Below, in pieces: positions 53,095-63,014 of a stretch of DNA of 64,000 bases. Under the pieces are notes generated by a model. The model was given only the letters and a program-made list of their open reading frames with translations, ran no database searches and was not told the origin of the DNA. The DNA is taken from the NCBI RefSeq assembly GCF_001042985.1, contig NZ_JYKY01000005.1:124001-188000 (forward strand). Reading direction: 5' to 3'. The translations under genes and the position numbers were made by a program. Numbering within the stretch: position 1 is the first letter of the stretch; every line of letters starts with the position of its first letter. The stretch is from Pseudomonas lundensis. GTDB taxonomy: Bacteria > Pseudomonadota > Gammaproteobacteria > Pseudomonadales > Pseudomonadaceae.

Positions 53095-54273
53095 TCAGTG
53101 TTGCGCCCGGTTGGGCGTCTCGGATTTCGGCGTGTTTTGCGCCAGTTGCGGGTGGCGTGCGCCCGCTTCTTTCAAGGTCGCGACCCACTGCGGGTCGGCA
53201 TCACCGATCTCGTTGTCCACCGGCAGGTAACGCTCGGGGAACTCCCAAATCAGCACCTGTGGCGGGGTGTTCTTGAAGGCATCGCTTTTGAGGTAAGCGA
53301 GCATCGGCAGGATCGGACCGTGGCCGTCCTTGGAGTCGTTGATCACGTCGCTGCGCAGTGCCTGTTTCAGGGCGCCGACGAAGTTCCAGTTGGGGTTGGC
53401 GCTGTAGCTGGTACCCACCAGCGTGACGGGCACTTCGCTGTCAGCGAACAACGCGTCTTCGCTGTCTGCCTCGGCATTGGCCGCGCGGGTGCTGCGTTTT
53501 TCCAGCGGCTCGGAAGGCGGCATCAGGTTGCTGAACAGCGGGTCCATGGGCAGGAAGCGCTCAAGGTCGCCATTGTGCTGTTCGGTTTTTTCGGCCTCGG
53601 TCACAAACTGTTGCGGTTCACCGCTCAGGGGGAACTGGCTGCCAATCGCAGCGGCCAGTTGCTGGGCCGCGACCTGTGCGCCATCGGGTGTCCAGTGCGT
53701 ATCGGTGCGCAGGAAGACTTGCGCGCCGCCTTGTTTGGCCTGTTGCAGCGGGCCCAGCAAGTCGGGGGCAATGATCTGGCTGGCCGCCAGTTGCGCATGG
53801 AAGTCACGGTACAGATCGGCGTGAATGCTGGCCGGACGCTCGTCACCCATGTGCTCGGGGTACAGGCGCACCTTGGACGGCACCACCGCCATCACCAGCT
53901 TCACCCCGTGGGCTTTCAAGGTTTGGCGCACGCCTTCGACCAGCGCGTAGTTGTCGGCCACGTTTTGCTCGGCGTTGGGCCACGGCTTGAACTCTTCATC
54001 GCTGAACAACCAGTGGTTGCGGCCCAGCACCACGCCGGGACGGCCTTCATTGAACAGGGTGAAATCCAGCGCTGCCCACAGGTTGGTGCCCAACCGCTTG
54101 ATCGGGAACTCGTCGTCATAGTGGGTCTCGACGGCTTTGCTCCAGCGACCGTTCAGCACGGTGGCGTCGTCGGTGGTGTTAAATCCCATAAAGCTGCGCA
54201 GTGAAATCAACCCCAGGCCCAGCAGCAAGGCGCAGAAAAAGGCGACGTAGACGATGCGTAATGTTCGATTCAT
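53095..54273 (-). CDS. algJ: Alginate O-acetyltransferase AlgJ
   Basis: A 392-residue SGNH-like protein anchored by an N-terminal signal anchor (residues 7-25). The catalytic triad elements are visible as Asp191/His193 in RTDTHWTPDG and the Ser in LVGTSYSANPNWNF. It is thought to pass acetyl groups received through AlgI. It lies 12 bp after algI. Confidence 0.95.
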   Translation of the reverse strand: MNRTLRIVYVAFFCALLLGLGLISLRSFMGFNTTDDATVLNGRWSKAVETHYDDEFPIKRLGTNLWAALDFTLFNEGRPGVVLGRNHWLFSDEEFKPWPNAEQNVADNYALVEGVRQTLKAHGVKLVMAVVPSKVRLYPEHMGDERPASIHADLYRDFHAQLAASQIIAPDLLGPLQQAKQGGAQVFLRTDTHWTPDGAQVAAQQLAAAIGSQFPLSGEPQQFVTEAEKTEQHNGDLERFLPMDPLFSNLMPPSEPLEKRSTRAANAEADSEDALFADSEVPVTLVGTSYSANPNWNFVGALKQALRSDVINDSKDGHGPILPMLAYLKSDAFKNTPPQVLIWEFPERYLPVDNEIGDADPQWVATLKEAGARHPQLAQNTPKSETPNRAQH

Positions 54274-54285
54274 GGTCGGCTCCCC

Positions 54286-55836
54286 TTAGAACTGGAAGTA
54301 CAGGAACGGCGAGAAGCTTTGCGCCGAGAGTTTGAGAATCGAGGCGATGAACAGCAGCACGATCAGGGTGCGCATTGCGTAGCGCGGCCAGTCGGCCACC
54401 CAGAACGCCGGTTGCACGCTGGCTTCTGTGCCCACGGTGTAGCCCGGCAGGTGCAGGCTGCCGGGGGCGTCGCCCGGTACGGCTTTGATCAAGCCCGGTT
54501 GCGCGGTGGCCGGGCCATCGGCCTCGGTGTTGCGCGGGGCGTTGGGCGTGCTGTACAGGTCGCGCAGGCCGAAGAACGCCAGCGTCAGGTAAGCCACCAC
54601 CAGCGTGGCGACTTGCAGGCCGGTGAGGTTGGCGCGGTTGAGTTCCGACAGCGACCATTCCCCGAAGCTGAACATGGCGCCGTACATGCGACCGGCCACG
54701 TGCAGGTTTTCGGCCCGGAAGATCACCCAGCCCATGACCACCAGCAGGAAGGTCAGCGCCCAGCGGATCGGGTTCAGCGCGCGCGGCGTGGTGTTGATGC
54801 CCAGCGCTTTTTCAATCGCCAGCCACATGCCGTGCCAGGCGCCCCACACGATGTAGGTGATGTTTGCGCCATGCCACAGACCGCCCAGCAACATGGTCAG
54901 GAACAGGTTGCGGTAGGTGATGAGCGTGCCTTTGCGGTTGCCGCCCAGGGTGATGTAGAGATAGTCACGCAGCCAGGTGGAGAGGCTGATGTGCCAGCGA
55001 CGCCAGAACTCGGTGATCGACTGACTGATGTACGGCTGTTTGAAGTTCTCCATGAAGCGGAAACCCATCATCAAGCCCAAACCGATGGCCATGTCGCTGT
55101 AGCCCGAAAAGTCGAAATACAGTTGCGCGGTGTAGGCCAGCGCGCCGAGCCAGGCATCGCCGGTGGTCGGGTTTTGCAAGGCGAAGCAATGATCGGCCAC
55201 CACCGCCAGCGTGTCGGCGATAAAGACTTTTTTGATGAAACCCTGCATGAACCGCGTGGCGCCCTCGCTGAACTTGTCGAGGGTGTGGGTGCGGTTGTTG
55301 AACTGGTCGGCCAGGTCGCGAAAGCGCAGCACGGGCCCGGCGATCAAGTGCGGGAAGATGGCAACAAAAGCCGCGAAATCGATCAGGTTGCGGGTGGCCG
55401 GGGTGTCGCCGCGGTACACGTCGATGATGTAGCTGATGGACTCGAAGATGTAGAACGAGATGCCGATCGGCAACAGCACGTGGGTGAGGATAAACGGGTC
55501 GAGCCCGACCGAACCCATCATCGCGTTGATGCTGTCGACGCCGAAATTGGCGTACTTGAAGTAGCCCAGAATCCCCAGGTCAATGACCACACCCAGCAAC
55601 AGCCAGCGTTGCGCGGGTTTGGTGCGTACCCCGGCGGCACCGACCTTGAGGCCGATCCAGTAGTTCCAGACGGTGACCCCGATGAACAGGGCCAGAAAGT
55701 CCACTCGCCACCAGGCATAGAACACGTAGCTGGCGACCAGCAGCAACAGGTTGCGATAGCGTTGCCCGCTCAAGTAATACAGGCCGAGGAACACCGGCAA
55801 AAATAAAAACAGGAACACATTGGATGAAAAAACCAT
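54286..55836 (-). CDS. algI: Membrane-bound O-acyltransferase AlgI
   Basis: A 516-residue MBOAT with about ten membrane helices that moves acetyl groups across the inner membrane for alginate acetylation. Family blocks are ITEFWRRWHISLSTWLRDYL and the active-site His in GGLWHGANITYIVWGAWHG. ATG 55836 begins the conserved MVFSSNVFLFLFLPVFLGLY; a longer frame upstream runs into the REP element. The 151-bp gap to algL is the widest in this operon. Confidence 0.95.
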   Translation of the reverse strand: MVFSSNVFLFLFLPVFLGLYYLSGQRYRNLLLLVASYVFYAWWRVDFLALFIGVTVWNYWIGLKVGAAGVRTKPAQRWLLLGVVIDLGILGYFKYANFGVDSINAMMGSVGLDPFILTHVLLPIGISFYIFESISYIIDVYRGDTPATRNLIDFAAFVAIFPHLIAGPVLRFRDLADQFNNRTHTLDKFSEGATRFMQGFIKKVFIADTLAVVADHCFALQNPTTGDAWLGALAYTAQLYFDFSGYSDMAIGLGLMMGFRFMENFKQPYISQSITEFWRRWHISLSTWLRDYLYITLGGNRKGTLITYRNLFLTMLLGGLWHGANITYIVWGAWHGMWLAIEKALGINTTPRALNPIRWALTFLLVVMGWVIFRAENLHVAGRMYGAMFSFGEWSLSELNRANLTGLQVATLVVAYLTLAFFGLRDLYSTPNAPRNTEADGPATAQPGLIKAVPGDAPGSLHLPGYTVGTEASVQPAFWVADWPRYAMRTLIVLLFIASILKLSAQSFSPFLYFQF

Positions 55837-55947
55837 CCTGACCTCTCCGTGTGGACCAACAGTAAAGGGCTCAGCCCCCCCAAACCCCCCCGTGAAAAAA
55901 TGGGGAGGGTGCATGTGTTTCGTTCAGGGGTGGGTGTCGTTCGATCG

Positions 55948-55982
55948 ACCCTCACCCCAACCCTCTCCCAGAGGGAGAGGGC
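55948..55982. repeat. REP hairpin between algL and algI
   Basis: CCCTCACCCCAACCCTCTCCC, a short loop and GGGAGAGGG form a hairpin with the same core and orientation as the element after algA, but the outer right arm is missing because the algL stop region begins there. Confidence 0.8.
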
Positions 55983-55987
55983 CGCTT

Positions 55988-57118
55988 TCAGCCTTTTTCG
56001 TGCGCCGGGTCGTAGACCTTGGTCAGGTCCCCGCCCAGACGAAAGGTTTTGAACGGCTGCATCCCGCGCTTCATCTCAATCACCTCGGGCGCACAGGTGT
56101 AGAGCGTGCAAAACGGCTCCAGCCAGGCGAATTTGGCGTCAACCTTCAAATCGGTCATGTCCGGCGCCTTGCCGTTTTTGGCTTCAAACGACTGCGGGTC
56201 TCTCACGCCGCTGAGCACGCGTTCGCCCAAGCGTTTGAGCGCCGCGTTGTTTTCGTTGCGCAGGTCCACGCCATTGACCAGCGCGAAACTGGCGATCATC
56301 GCCAGCGGCGGCAGGGCGTAGTTGTGGTAGGCGAGGGCGCGTTGCTGGCGCTTGAGTTCGTTGGGCAAAAAGCCTTGGGCGTCGACCTGGTTGGCGCCGA
56401 CCTTGAACTCTTTCACCGACCAGTCGAACAGGTCGCGGCGATTGGTGGCGATGGACGTGGCCATCACCGACCAGGCGGCCCAGTACGAATGGTTGTTGGT
56501 TTTAGCCAGCGGCAGGTTGTCCCAATCGCTGACCACCTGTTCGGCCATTTTGCTGAACCAGGCTTCGATTTCTTTGGCCTGCTGCGGATGCTGCGCCAGC
56601 GGTTGCGATTCGGAGAACTTCAGGCGCAGGTACGACGACGCCATGCTGCCCAAGGCCCATTTGCGCATCGACTTGCCGGTGTGGTTGAACGCTTTGCTCA
56701 TCAACGCATCGGCCTGCGCCCAGGCGGTCAACCAGCCGAGGGTGCATTCCAGTTGCTCCGGGCGGCCATCACGCATGAACTGCATCACCCGCTTGCTGGT
56801 GCCGCGCTCAAGGGTGGTGATGCCGGAGGTCGCGTCGCGAAATGCTTTTTCCGAGACCACGTTAAGCGTCGAACGTGCTTTGTCCGAGCCTTCGTACTTG
56901 CTGCGAAATTCCAGCTTGTCGGTGTACGGCTTGGGCATCGCGTCGCAGTCGTTTTTGAAATCGCCGGTTTTGAACGCTTCGACCGGGGCGTAATAGCCCT
57001 GGGGCGGGCGCAAGGGCGCGGCGGCGTGGGCAGTGCTGGCAAACATTGCCAGCCCCAGCAAGGTGGGCGCCAGCAGAGTGCGCAGGTTGATCGGTGCAGT
57101 GGGCATCAGAAACCTCAT
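55988..57118 (-). CDS. algL: Alginate lyase AlgL
   Basis: A 376-residue periplasmic polysaccharide lyase of family PL5 with a signal peptide (to about residue 32). The active-site segments [14 protein letters not shown] and [15 protein letters not shown] carry the conserved Asn-His, Arg and Tyr. It clears misdirected polymer during secretion. Its ATG overlaps the algX stop by 4 bp. Confidence 0.96.
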   Translation of the reverse strand: MRFLMPTAPINLRTLLAPTLLGLAMFASTAHAAAPLRPPQGYYAPVEAFKTGDFKNDCDAMPKPYTDKLEFRSKYEGSDKARSTLNVVSEKAFRDATSGITTLERGTSKRVMQFMRDGRPEQLECTLGWLTAWAQADALMSKAFNHTGKSMRKWALGSMASSYLRLKFSESQPLAQHPQQAKEIEAWFSKMAEQVVSDWDNLPLAKTNNHSYWAAWSVMATSIATNRRDLFDWSVKEFKVGANQVDAQGFLPNELKRQQRALAYHNYALPPLAMIASFALVNGVDLRNENNAALKRLGERVLSGVRDPQSFEAKNGKAPDMTDLKVDAKFAWLEPFCTLYTCAPEVIEMKRGMQPFKTFRLGGDLTKVYDPAHEKG

Positions 57119-58557
57119 CGTCCGGCCTGCGCGTTCAACGGCGCAGAGTGGGAGAAAACGTTGCGTTTGCAGATTTTGGCGTCGACTTTCTGTGCGTCGC
57201 CCGCGTCTTCCGGGCCCTGAATCTCAATGGCCAGCAGGTTCTGGCTGGCCCAGTCTTCATCGGTACGCAGTTCAAAGGCGAAACGCCCGTCTGTGTCGGA
57301 TGTGGTCGGTTTGTCGATCTTCAGATCTTCATGGCGACCGTTCATGTACCAGAGCGTGGCTTGCAGGGTTTTCACCGACGGGTCGGCGAAGCGGATGTCG
57401 ATTTGGTGGTTGGCGTTGCGCAGGTCTTTGTTGGTGCTGTTGACCAGCATCTGGTTCTTGCCCGGCTTGAGGGTGGCGCTGCTGCTCATCAACGCCGGTT
57501 TGCCTTCGCAACCGTTGTCGAGCAGGGCCATCATCTGGCGGTAGATGGTTTCCTGATCCAGGCGATACAGCGGCGAAAACTCCCAAATCAGCACCTTGGG
57601 CGGGGTTTTCTGAAACTCGTCACTGCCCAGGTACTGCAACATCGACCCTTCCAGGCCACCGCCGGGGAAGGCCACGTTCAGCACGTCGGCGCCGATGTAT
57701 TGCTCCAGGAACCCGGCAAAGTTGTAGTTCTTGCCGCTGTGGCTGGTGCCCACCAGGGTAATTTGCGGGTTGGCATCGTCGCTGAACAAGTCGCCGTCCG
57801 CCGCTTCGCCTTTGGGTTCGGTACTGAACTGGTCCATGTACTGCACGGCATAACTGGTGCCGCAGAGCTGCCCGGCCATGTTGTGCAGGGTGCCGGTCTT
57901 GCCCATGCGCCCGGTGATTTTGGTTTCGAATTCACGTTGCGGAATGTCGGCAAAGCCGGGGATTTTTTTCACGGTGTCGGCCACGATTTTTGCCGTGCGC
58001 TCGGCCCCGTACGGCGTCCAGTGCTGGTCACCGCGGAAGTAAAAGTCGTGGGCTTGTTGCTCATTGGTCAGGGGCGACAGGTCAGGCACGTAATAGCCCA
58101 TTTTGGCGAAGCGCCCGAGCATGGCCTGGTAGTTTTTCAGCGCGGTGTCGTAGTCGAATGAATCGCGCTCGGCCGGCATCAATTTGTTGCGATTGACCAG
58201 CCCGCGGGTCGGTTGATACACCACCACCAGCTCCACGCCCTTGCTCTTGAAGGCGTCGTGCAGCTGTTGCATGCGTTTGTAACCGGCCGGTGTGGTGTCG
58301 AACTCGGTGCGCAGGTCTTCCTGGGTACGGAACAGCCAGTCGCCCTGGGCCTGAACCAGCGTGGTGAAGTTCTGCTGATAGCGCGTGGTGTAGTTTTTCG
58401 CATCGTGGGCGGCAGGGCACAGGTTGCAGCATGCTTCGGCCGTGAAGGCGGGCGCCTGAACCTCTTCGGCCTGCACACCGGCGGCTGCGCCGAGGATGGC
58501 GGCAGTCAGGCCCGACAGGCTCAAAATCTTGATCAGATGGAGGGGCATAACAGTCAT
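57115..58557 (-). CDS. algX: Alginate O-acetyltransferase AlgX
   Basis: A 480-residue periplasmic protein: signal peptide (to about 30), an SGNH-like acetyltransferase domain ([16 protein letters not shown] with Asp/His, and [14 protein letters not shown] with Ser), and a C-terminal carbohydrate-binding module from about 350. It acetylates polymannuronate and is part of the export complex. It lies 2 bp after algG. Confidence 0.95.
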   Translation of the reverse strand: MTVMPLHLIKILSLSGLTAAILGAAAGVQAEEVQAPAFTAEACCNLCPAAHDAKNYTTRYQQNFTTLVQAQGDWLFRTQEDLRTEFDTTPAGYKRMQQLHDAFKSKGVELVVVYQPTRGLVNRNKLMPAERDSFDYDTALKNYQAMLGRFAKMGYYVPDLSPLTNEQQAHDFYFRGDQHWTPYGAERTAKIVADTVKKIPGFADIPQREFETKITGRMGKTGTLHNMAGQLCGTSYAVQYMDQFSTEPKGEAADGDLFSDDANPQITLVGTSHSGKNYNFAGFLEQYIGADVLNVAFPGGGLEGSMLQYLGSDEFQKTPPKVLIWEFSPLYRLDQETIYRQMMALLDNGCEGKPALMSSSATLKPGKNQMLVNSTNKDLRNANHQIDIRFADPSVKTLQATLWYMNGRHEDLKIDKPTTSDTDGRFAFELRTDEDWASQNLLAIEIQGPEDAGDAQKVDAKICKRNVFSHSAPLNAQAGR

Positions 58558-58559
58558 CC

Positions 58560-60131
58560 TCAGTTGCGCAATTCGGTCTGGCGTTCAACGGGGTCGATCA
58601 ACACGGCTTTTTGTTGGCGCACCATCAGGTCGAGAATTTCGTCCTGACGCTCACCCAAAATGCCGTTGAAGCTGATGCCGCTGGATTTGGTCGGTGCCAG
58701 CATCGACACCCGGTACAGCTCGATGCTCAGCGGCGAATCAATCGCCAGCGGCCCGCTGCCATTGCCGGCCAGCTCGCCGCCCACCATGATCAGCGACACT
58801 TCGGCGTCGAACGGGTCGAGCTCGATGTCGCGGTCGGTGTCGGTCAGGTCTTTGATGTGGCCGTACACGCCGGTCAGGCCATTGGCCATGGCGATGTTTT
58901 CGTACAGGCGGATGTTGACGCTGTTACGCACGCGGATGCCGTGGCGGCGGTTGTTGATGACTTTGTTGCCCCACAGCAGGTTATCGCCGCTCTCGTAGAG
59001 GGTGATGCCGTCGGTGTGGTTCTGGAAAATCTCGTTGTCAGCGATCAGGTTGTTCACGCTGTTACGGTCGATCACCAGCCCTGACAGTTTGTTGTCGTGG
59101 CTGCGGTTGTTGAAGATGAAGCTGTCGTTCACCTCGCGGGAAATGATGATCCCGTGCTTGCGCTGGGTGCCGAACACATCGTTCTCGGCAATGATCAGCC
59201 CGTGGGAGCGGTCATGGGGGTCGATGCCGTAGACGACGTTGTCGCGGTAGGTGTTGCCCTTGACCACGAAGTCGCGGGTTTCGTAGCAATAGAAGCCGTA
59301 CCACATGTCCGAGAACTCGGAGCCGATAATCCAGCCGGTGGGCTCGTCGCGCTTGATGACCTTGGCCATGTTGGGCGTGTACTGGGAAATACTCACCCCG
59401 TACGACTTACTGTTGGCGTAGCCGAAACTCGCCATTTTGGTGTTGATGATGTAAGTCTCGGTGCCGCCCCAGGACAGCAGGAACGGGCGAAATTCCTTGG
59501 CATCGCGAAAGGTCGCGGGACCATTGGCTTTTTCGCGCCAGCCGGTGACCTGGGTGTCGCGCACGAACAACTGGCCGTCGTTGACCAGAAATGAACCCGC
59601 TTCCTGGGACAGGCGCAGCTCTTGGGTGCTGTTGTCGATTTCCAGAATGCCCTTGTGCCCGACCACAATCGGCAAGCGCGCCAGGTACACACCCGGTGCG
59701 GTCTCGCTGAAGTACTGCTTGGGCACGCGTTTGGCCAGATCCTTGAGGTTCACGTAGCCGTCATCAATGAAAATCGCCTGCGGAATGCCGCCCTGGCGCA
59801 CCACCCACTCGGCCATTTTGTTGTCGCCGCCGATGAAGTCTTTCAGCGCGTCTTCTTGCATCATGCGGCGCACGCTGACTTTACCGGCGGTGCTGCGCAC
59901 GATTTTGGCCGCAGCCGCTTCGGCGGTGTAACCCGAGAGGTCGGGCAATGCCGGTTTCGGGATATTCAGCGGTGCGACGGGCGCGGTGCTGACGGTGTAG
60001 GTTTTGGCGTGTTGCAGCTCTTTGGCCACGGTCGGTTTGACCGGCTCGACAGTGGCAAACGTAGTGGTACTGGCCAGCAGCAGAGCGCCGGCCAGCAGGC
60101 TGATCGCGCCGATATAAGCAGGATGATTCAT
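58560..60131 (-). CDS. algG: Poly(beta-D-mannuronate) C5-epimerase AlgG
   Basis: A 523-residue periplasmic right-handed beta-helix enzyme that converts mannuronate to guluronate residues in the polymer. A signal peptide (to about 27) is followed by a CASH/parallel beta-helix region with the catalytic motif DPHDRSHGLIIAEN. ATG 60131 starts the signal peptide; the frame is open 30 bp further. It begins 26 bp after algE. Confidence 0.95.
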   Translation of the reverse strand: MNHPAYIGAISLLAGALLLASTTTFATVEPVKPTVAKELQHAKTYTVSTAPVAPLNIPKPALPDLSGYTAEAAAAKIVRSTAGKVSVRRMMQEDALKDFIGGDNKMAEWVVRQGGIPQAIFIDDGYVNLKDLAKRVPKQYFSETAPGVYLARLPIVVGHKGILEIDNSTQELRLSQEAGSFLVNDGQLFVRDTQVTGWREKANGPATFRDAKEFRPFLLSWGGTETYIINTKMASFGYANSKSYGVSISQYTPNMAKVIKRDEPTGWIIGSEFSDMWYGFYCYETRDFVVKGNTYRDNVVYGIDPHDRSHGLIIAENDVFGTQRKHGIIISREVNDSFIFNNRSHDNKLSGLVIDRNSVNNLIADNEIFQNHTDGITLYESGDNLLWGNKVINNRRHGIRVRNSVNIRLYENIAMANGLTGVYGHIKDLTDTDRDIELDPFDAEVSLIMVGGELAGNGSGPLAIDSPLSIELYRVSMLAPTKSSGISFNGILGERQDEILDLMVRQQKAVLIDPVERQTELRN

Positions 60132-60157
60132 GTCACGCACTCCCGTTGGCGTTGTCA

Positions 60158-61630
60158 TCAAAAGCGCCAGATCACGTCAACGAACGCGCGGTGCATGTAC
60201 GAATCCACCCCTTTGCCGTACGCATCGCCCGGCTTGAACACGCCGCCGCGAAAGCGCACCAGCGCCGAAGGTTCATCGATGGACTGGCTCAACGCGGCAG
60301 GTAACAGGCCTTGCTTGAAGTACTTGGTCACCACCAGGTCCATTTCCTGACCGAGGTCTTTTTTGCCGTCCATCATCGGCAGCGCGGTGCTGGCCAGCAG
60401 GGCGTCTGTCGGGTCTTCGTTGTTCTGCACGGCATTGATACCGCTGGCACCGATCGGCTTGTTGCCGTCGACCCGCCAGAATTTGTGGTAGACCAGCGAG
60501 GCGTCGTATTCGTCGCGCAATTGCCACGAACCGAACAGGCTGGCGCTCTGGATGTTCTGCATTTCGCCCCGGAACGCTTCACCAAAGCGGTGAACCCGCG
60601 AGCGTGTACCGGTGAAGTTGGAGCGGTTGCTCTCCAGACCGGTCTGCTGGTAGTTGGCGCTGGCGCGCGAGTAGGCGGCACCCACTTGCCAGTTCGGGTC
60701 CAGACGCAGGCGAACCCCCAGGTCGGTGGCCCAGCCATCCACGTCGTCACTGGCTTTGGCGCCAGCAAGGTTGCGGCCGTCCACGGTGGAGGTGGCGAGC
60801 TTGTCGCGCTTGCCGCTCATGCCGGTGACGCTGACCCAATAATTCACCGTGTGGGTGTTGCGGTAGTTGTAGGCGTCGCTGTTGGCTTCGAGGCCGAGCC
60901 AGGTCAGGTCGCCGTTCTGGGTTTTGTCCAGTGCGTCGACTTCTTCACCCTGATGCTTGAGCGAACCATCGTCATGGGTGTGATGGGCGCGCAGGCCGAC
61001 CCATTGGCCGGGCGTCCACTGCGCCGAAATATCACCGAACAGGTGCAGGCGGTCTTTGTCTTGCGGGGCCAGTTCGGTCAGGTCGGTGCGGTATTCGCTG
61101 AAGCGTTCGGCAGCGCCGAGGTTGGCCTTGAGCAAGGTGGTGTCAAACGTCCAGGCCAGCGCTTCGATATTGGTGTCGCGCCATGTGCCGTCGTCATTGC
61201 GCAGACGCTGGCGACCCAACTTGAGCTGTTCGCCGGGGTAGGCGGTGAAGCCTTTGTAGCCGACCCAGAATTCGCGCAGGGCCAGGTAGCTTTTGTCCTG
61301 TTTGCGCGCATCGCTGCTGCTGTTTTGTTCGGTGTCCGATTGTTGCAGGGTGTCGGTTTCGATGATGTCGCTGGACGTCACCGCCTGGCCCATGGCGTAC
61401 GCACTCCAGTTGCCGCGTTCACCGTACACCCAGGGGCGCAGGTCAAGGCCGATGCCGTTGACGTCGCCGCCACTGCGGGTGCCGAGGTCGCGGTCGTCTT
61501 CCGATTGCGCGGTGATCTTGGTTTCCAGGCCGAAGTTTTTTTCATCGGTCAGCGCCGCCAGGGTCGGGCATGACCACAGCAGGGCGAAGGTCAGGCCGAT
61601 CCCGGCTTTTACAAAAGGATTCAGGGTCAT
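60158..61630 (-). CDS. algE: Alginate export porin AlgE
   Basis: A 490-residue outer-membrane beta-barrel with signal peptide [18 protein letters not shown] and onward. Repeated aromatic-girdle strands lead to the C-terminal ending FVDVIWRF, with terminal Phe as expected for barrel insertion. It is the exit channel for alginate. Its ATG overlaps the algK stop by 4 bp. Confidence 0.95.
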   Translation of the reverse strand: MTLNPFVKAGIGLTFALLWSCPTLAALTDEKNFGLETKITAQSEDDRDLGTRSGGDVNGIGLDLRPWVYGERGNWSAYAMGQAVTSSDIIETDTLQQSDTEQNSSSDARKQDKSYLALREFWVGYKGFTAYPGEQLKLGRQRLRNDDGTWRDTNIEALAWTFDTTLLKANLGAAERFSEYRTDLTELAPQDKDRLHLFGDISAQWTPGQWVGLRAHHTHDDGSLKHQGEEVDALDKTQNGDLTWLGLEANSDAYNYRNTHTVNYWVSVTGMSGKRDKLATSTVDGRNLAGAKASDDVDGWATDLGVRLRLDPNWQVGAAYSRASANYQQTGLESNRSNFTGTRSRVHRFGEAFRGEMQNIQSASLFGSWQLRDEYDASLVYHKFWRVDGNKPIGASGINAVQNNEDPTDALLASTALPMMDGKKDLGQEMDLVVTKYFKQGLLPAALSQSIDEPSALVRFRGGVFKPGDAYGKGVDSYMHRAFVDVIWRF

Positions 61631-63012
61631 AGGGCTTCCTCGCCGTTTTCTTCGGCCAGCGTCTGCACCGCCAGAGCGTTCTGGCTCAGGGTGGCGCGCA
61701 AGGCGTGTTCTTTTTGCAGCAGGCGCTGAGCCGCGGCGCGTTGATCGGCGGGCAGTTGCTCGTCGAGTTGGGCCGCCAGTTCATTGGCTTGCGGGGTGTT
61801 TTGCAGCTTGGCCAACTGGCTGAACACATAGGCGTTCATGGCGTTGGGCTGCGTGCCCTTGCCCTGGGAGAACAGCTGGGCGATGGCGAAGTCCGCGCTG
61901 TTCTGGCCGTTACGTGCCGCTTTGAGCAAATGGTCGAGGGCTTTTTGCGGGTACACCTGCCCCAGATAGCCGCGACGGTAAAGCTGGCCGAGGTAGTAAT
62001 CGGCGGCGACTTCTTTGTCCACGGCGCGCTGGAAATGCGCTTCAGCTTGCTGCGCATCCGGGGTTAGCCATTTGCCGTCGTAATACAGCTTGCCCAGCAA
62101 CAGTTCAGCGCGGGGCTGATCGGCCGCGCGGCCGTTGTCCAGGTATTCCTGCAACTGAGCGACGTCGCCCTGATCGGGGAAGTCGTACAGCAATTGCGCA
62201 AGGCTGACCCATGCAGCGGGGTAGGCCGGGGCAATGTTTTCCAACAGTGAACGGGCCGTCTGCGGGTCGGGTGTGCCCAGGTTCGCATCGGCCAGCACAC
62301 GGGCCACGCCATCGACTTTTTGCGCCGAGGCGGTGCCCCGGTTGTAAGCGCTTTGCAGTTGCGAAATCAGCGCGGCCTGTTGCTCGGTGTTGCCTTGTTT
62401 CTGGTAGACCGTGGCCAGCTCGACGTAACAACCGTCGTTGGCGGACAAGGCTTGGCGGCAGATGGACTCGACTTCATCCAGGTGCTGGTCGTAAGTGCCT
62501 TCGATGCGGTACAGCGCCACTTGGGCCAGACCGGCCTGCGGGTAGCCTTCGGCGCGCCACTGGCTGATCTGCTGCTGGGCGTCGATCCGGGGGAAACTCT
62601 GCGGGTGCTGCAAATACAGCATTGCCAACGGCGTTAGGCTGCTGGCGTCGCCACTGGCAAACGCTTGTTGCAGCAACGCTTGCGCCTCGTGCAACTCGGC
62701 CTCGCTGGCGCCGGGTTTGGCCGCCAGCAAACGACCCAGACGAGCCTGAGCGCGGGGCGACGTTTTGGCCGCCTCGCGGTAAGTGGCTTCGGCTTTTTTC
62801 AGCTGCTCGGCGTCGCGGCTTTCCATCCAGATATCGGCCAGACCGACCTGCGCCTCGGTGTAACCCAAGTCCGCCAGCGCCTGATAGTTGCGCTGGGCAG
62901 TGGCCGTGTCGCCATTTTTCAGGGCTTCATTGGCCAGACGCTGATCGGGCAGGCCGGAGCAGCCGGCGAGGGCCAGGGTCAGCAGGCAAAGCGTAGGGAA
63001 GGCGTTCTTCAT
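61627..63012 (-). CDS. algK: Alginate biosynthesis TPR lipoprotein AlgK
   Basis: A 461-residue periplasmic lipoprotein with lipobox LALAGCSG at residues 13-20. Many TPR/Sel1-like helical repeats follow (for example [20 protein letters not shown] and [20 protein letters not shown]). It positions AlgE and bridges the periplasmic complex. The start is 2 bp after alg44 and the stop overlaps algE. Confidence 0.94.
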   Translation of the reverse strand: MKNAFPTLCLLTLALAGCSGLPDQRLANEALKNGDTATAQRNYQALADLGYTEAQVGLADIWMESRDAEQLKKAEATYREAAKTSPRAQARLGRLLAAKPGASEAELHEAQALLQQAFASGDASSLTPLAMLYLQHPQSFPRIDAQQQISQWRAEGYPQAGLAQVALYRIEGTYDQHLDEVESICRQALSANDGCYVELATVYQKQGNTEQQAALISQLQSAYNRGTASAQKVDGVARVLADANLGTPDPQTARSLLENIAPAYPAAWVSLAQLLYDFPDQGDVAQLQEYLDNGRAADQPRAELLLGKLYYDGKWLTPDAQQAEAHFQRAVDKEVAADYYLGQLYRRGYLGQVYPQKALDHLLKAARNGQNSADFAIAQLFSQGKGTQPNAMNAYVFSQLAKLQNTPQANELAAQLDEQLPADQRAAAQRLLQKEHALRATLSQNALAVQTLAEENGEEAL

Positions 63013-63014
63013 GA

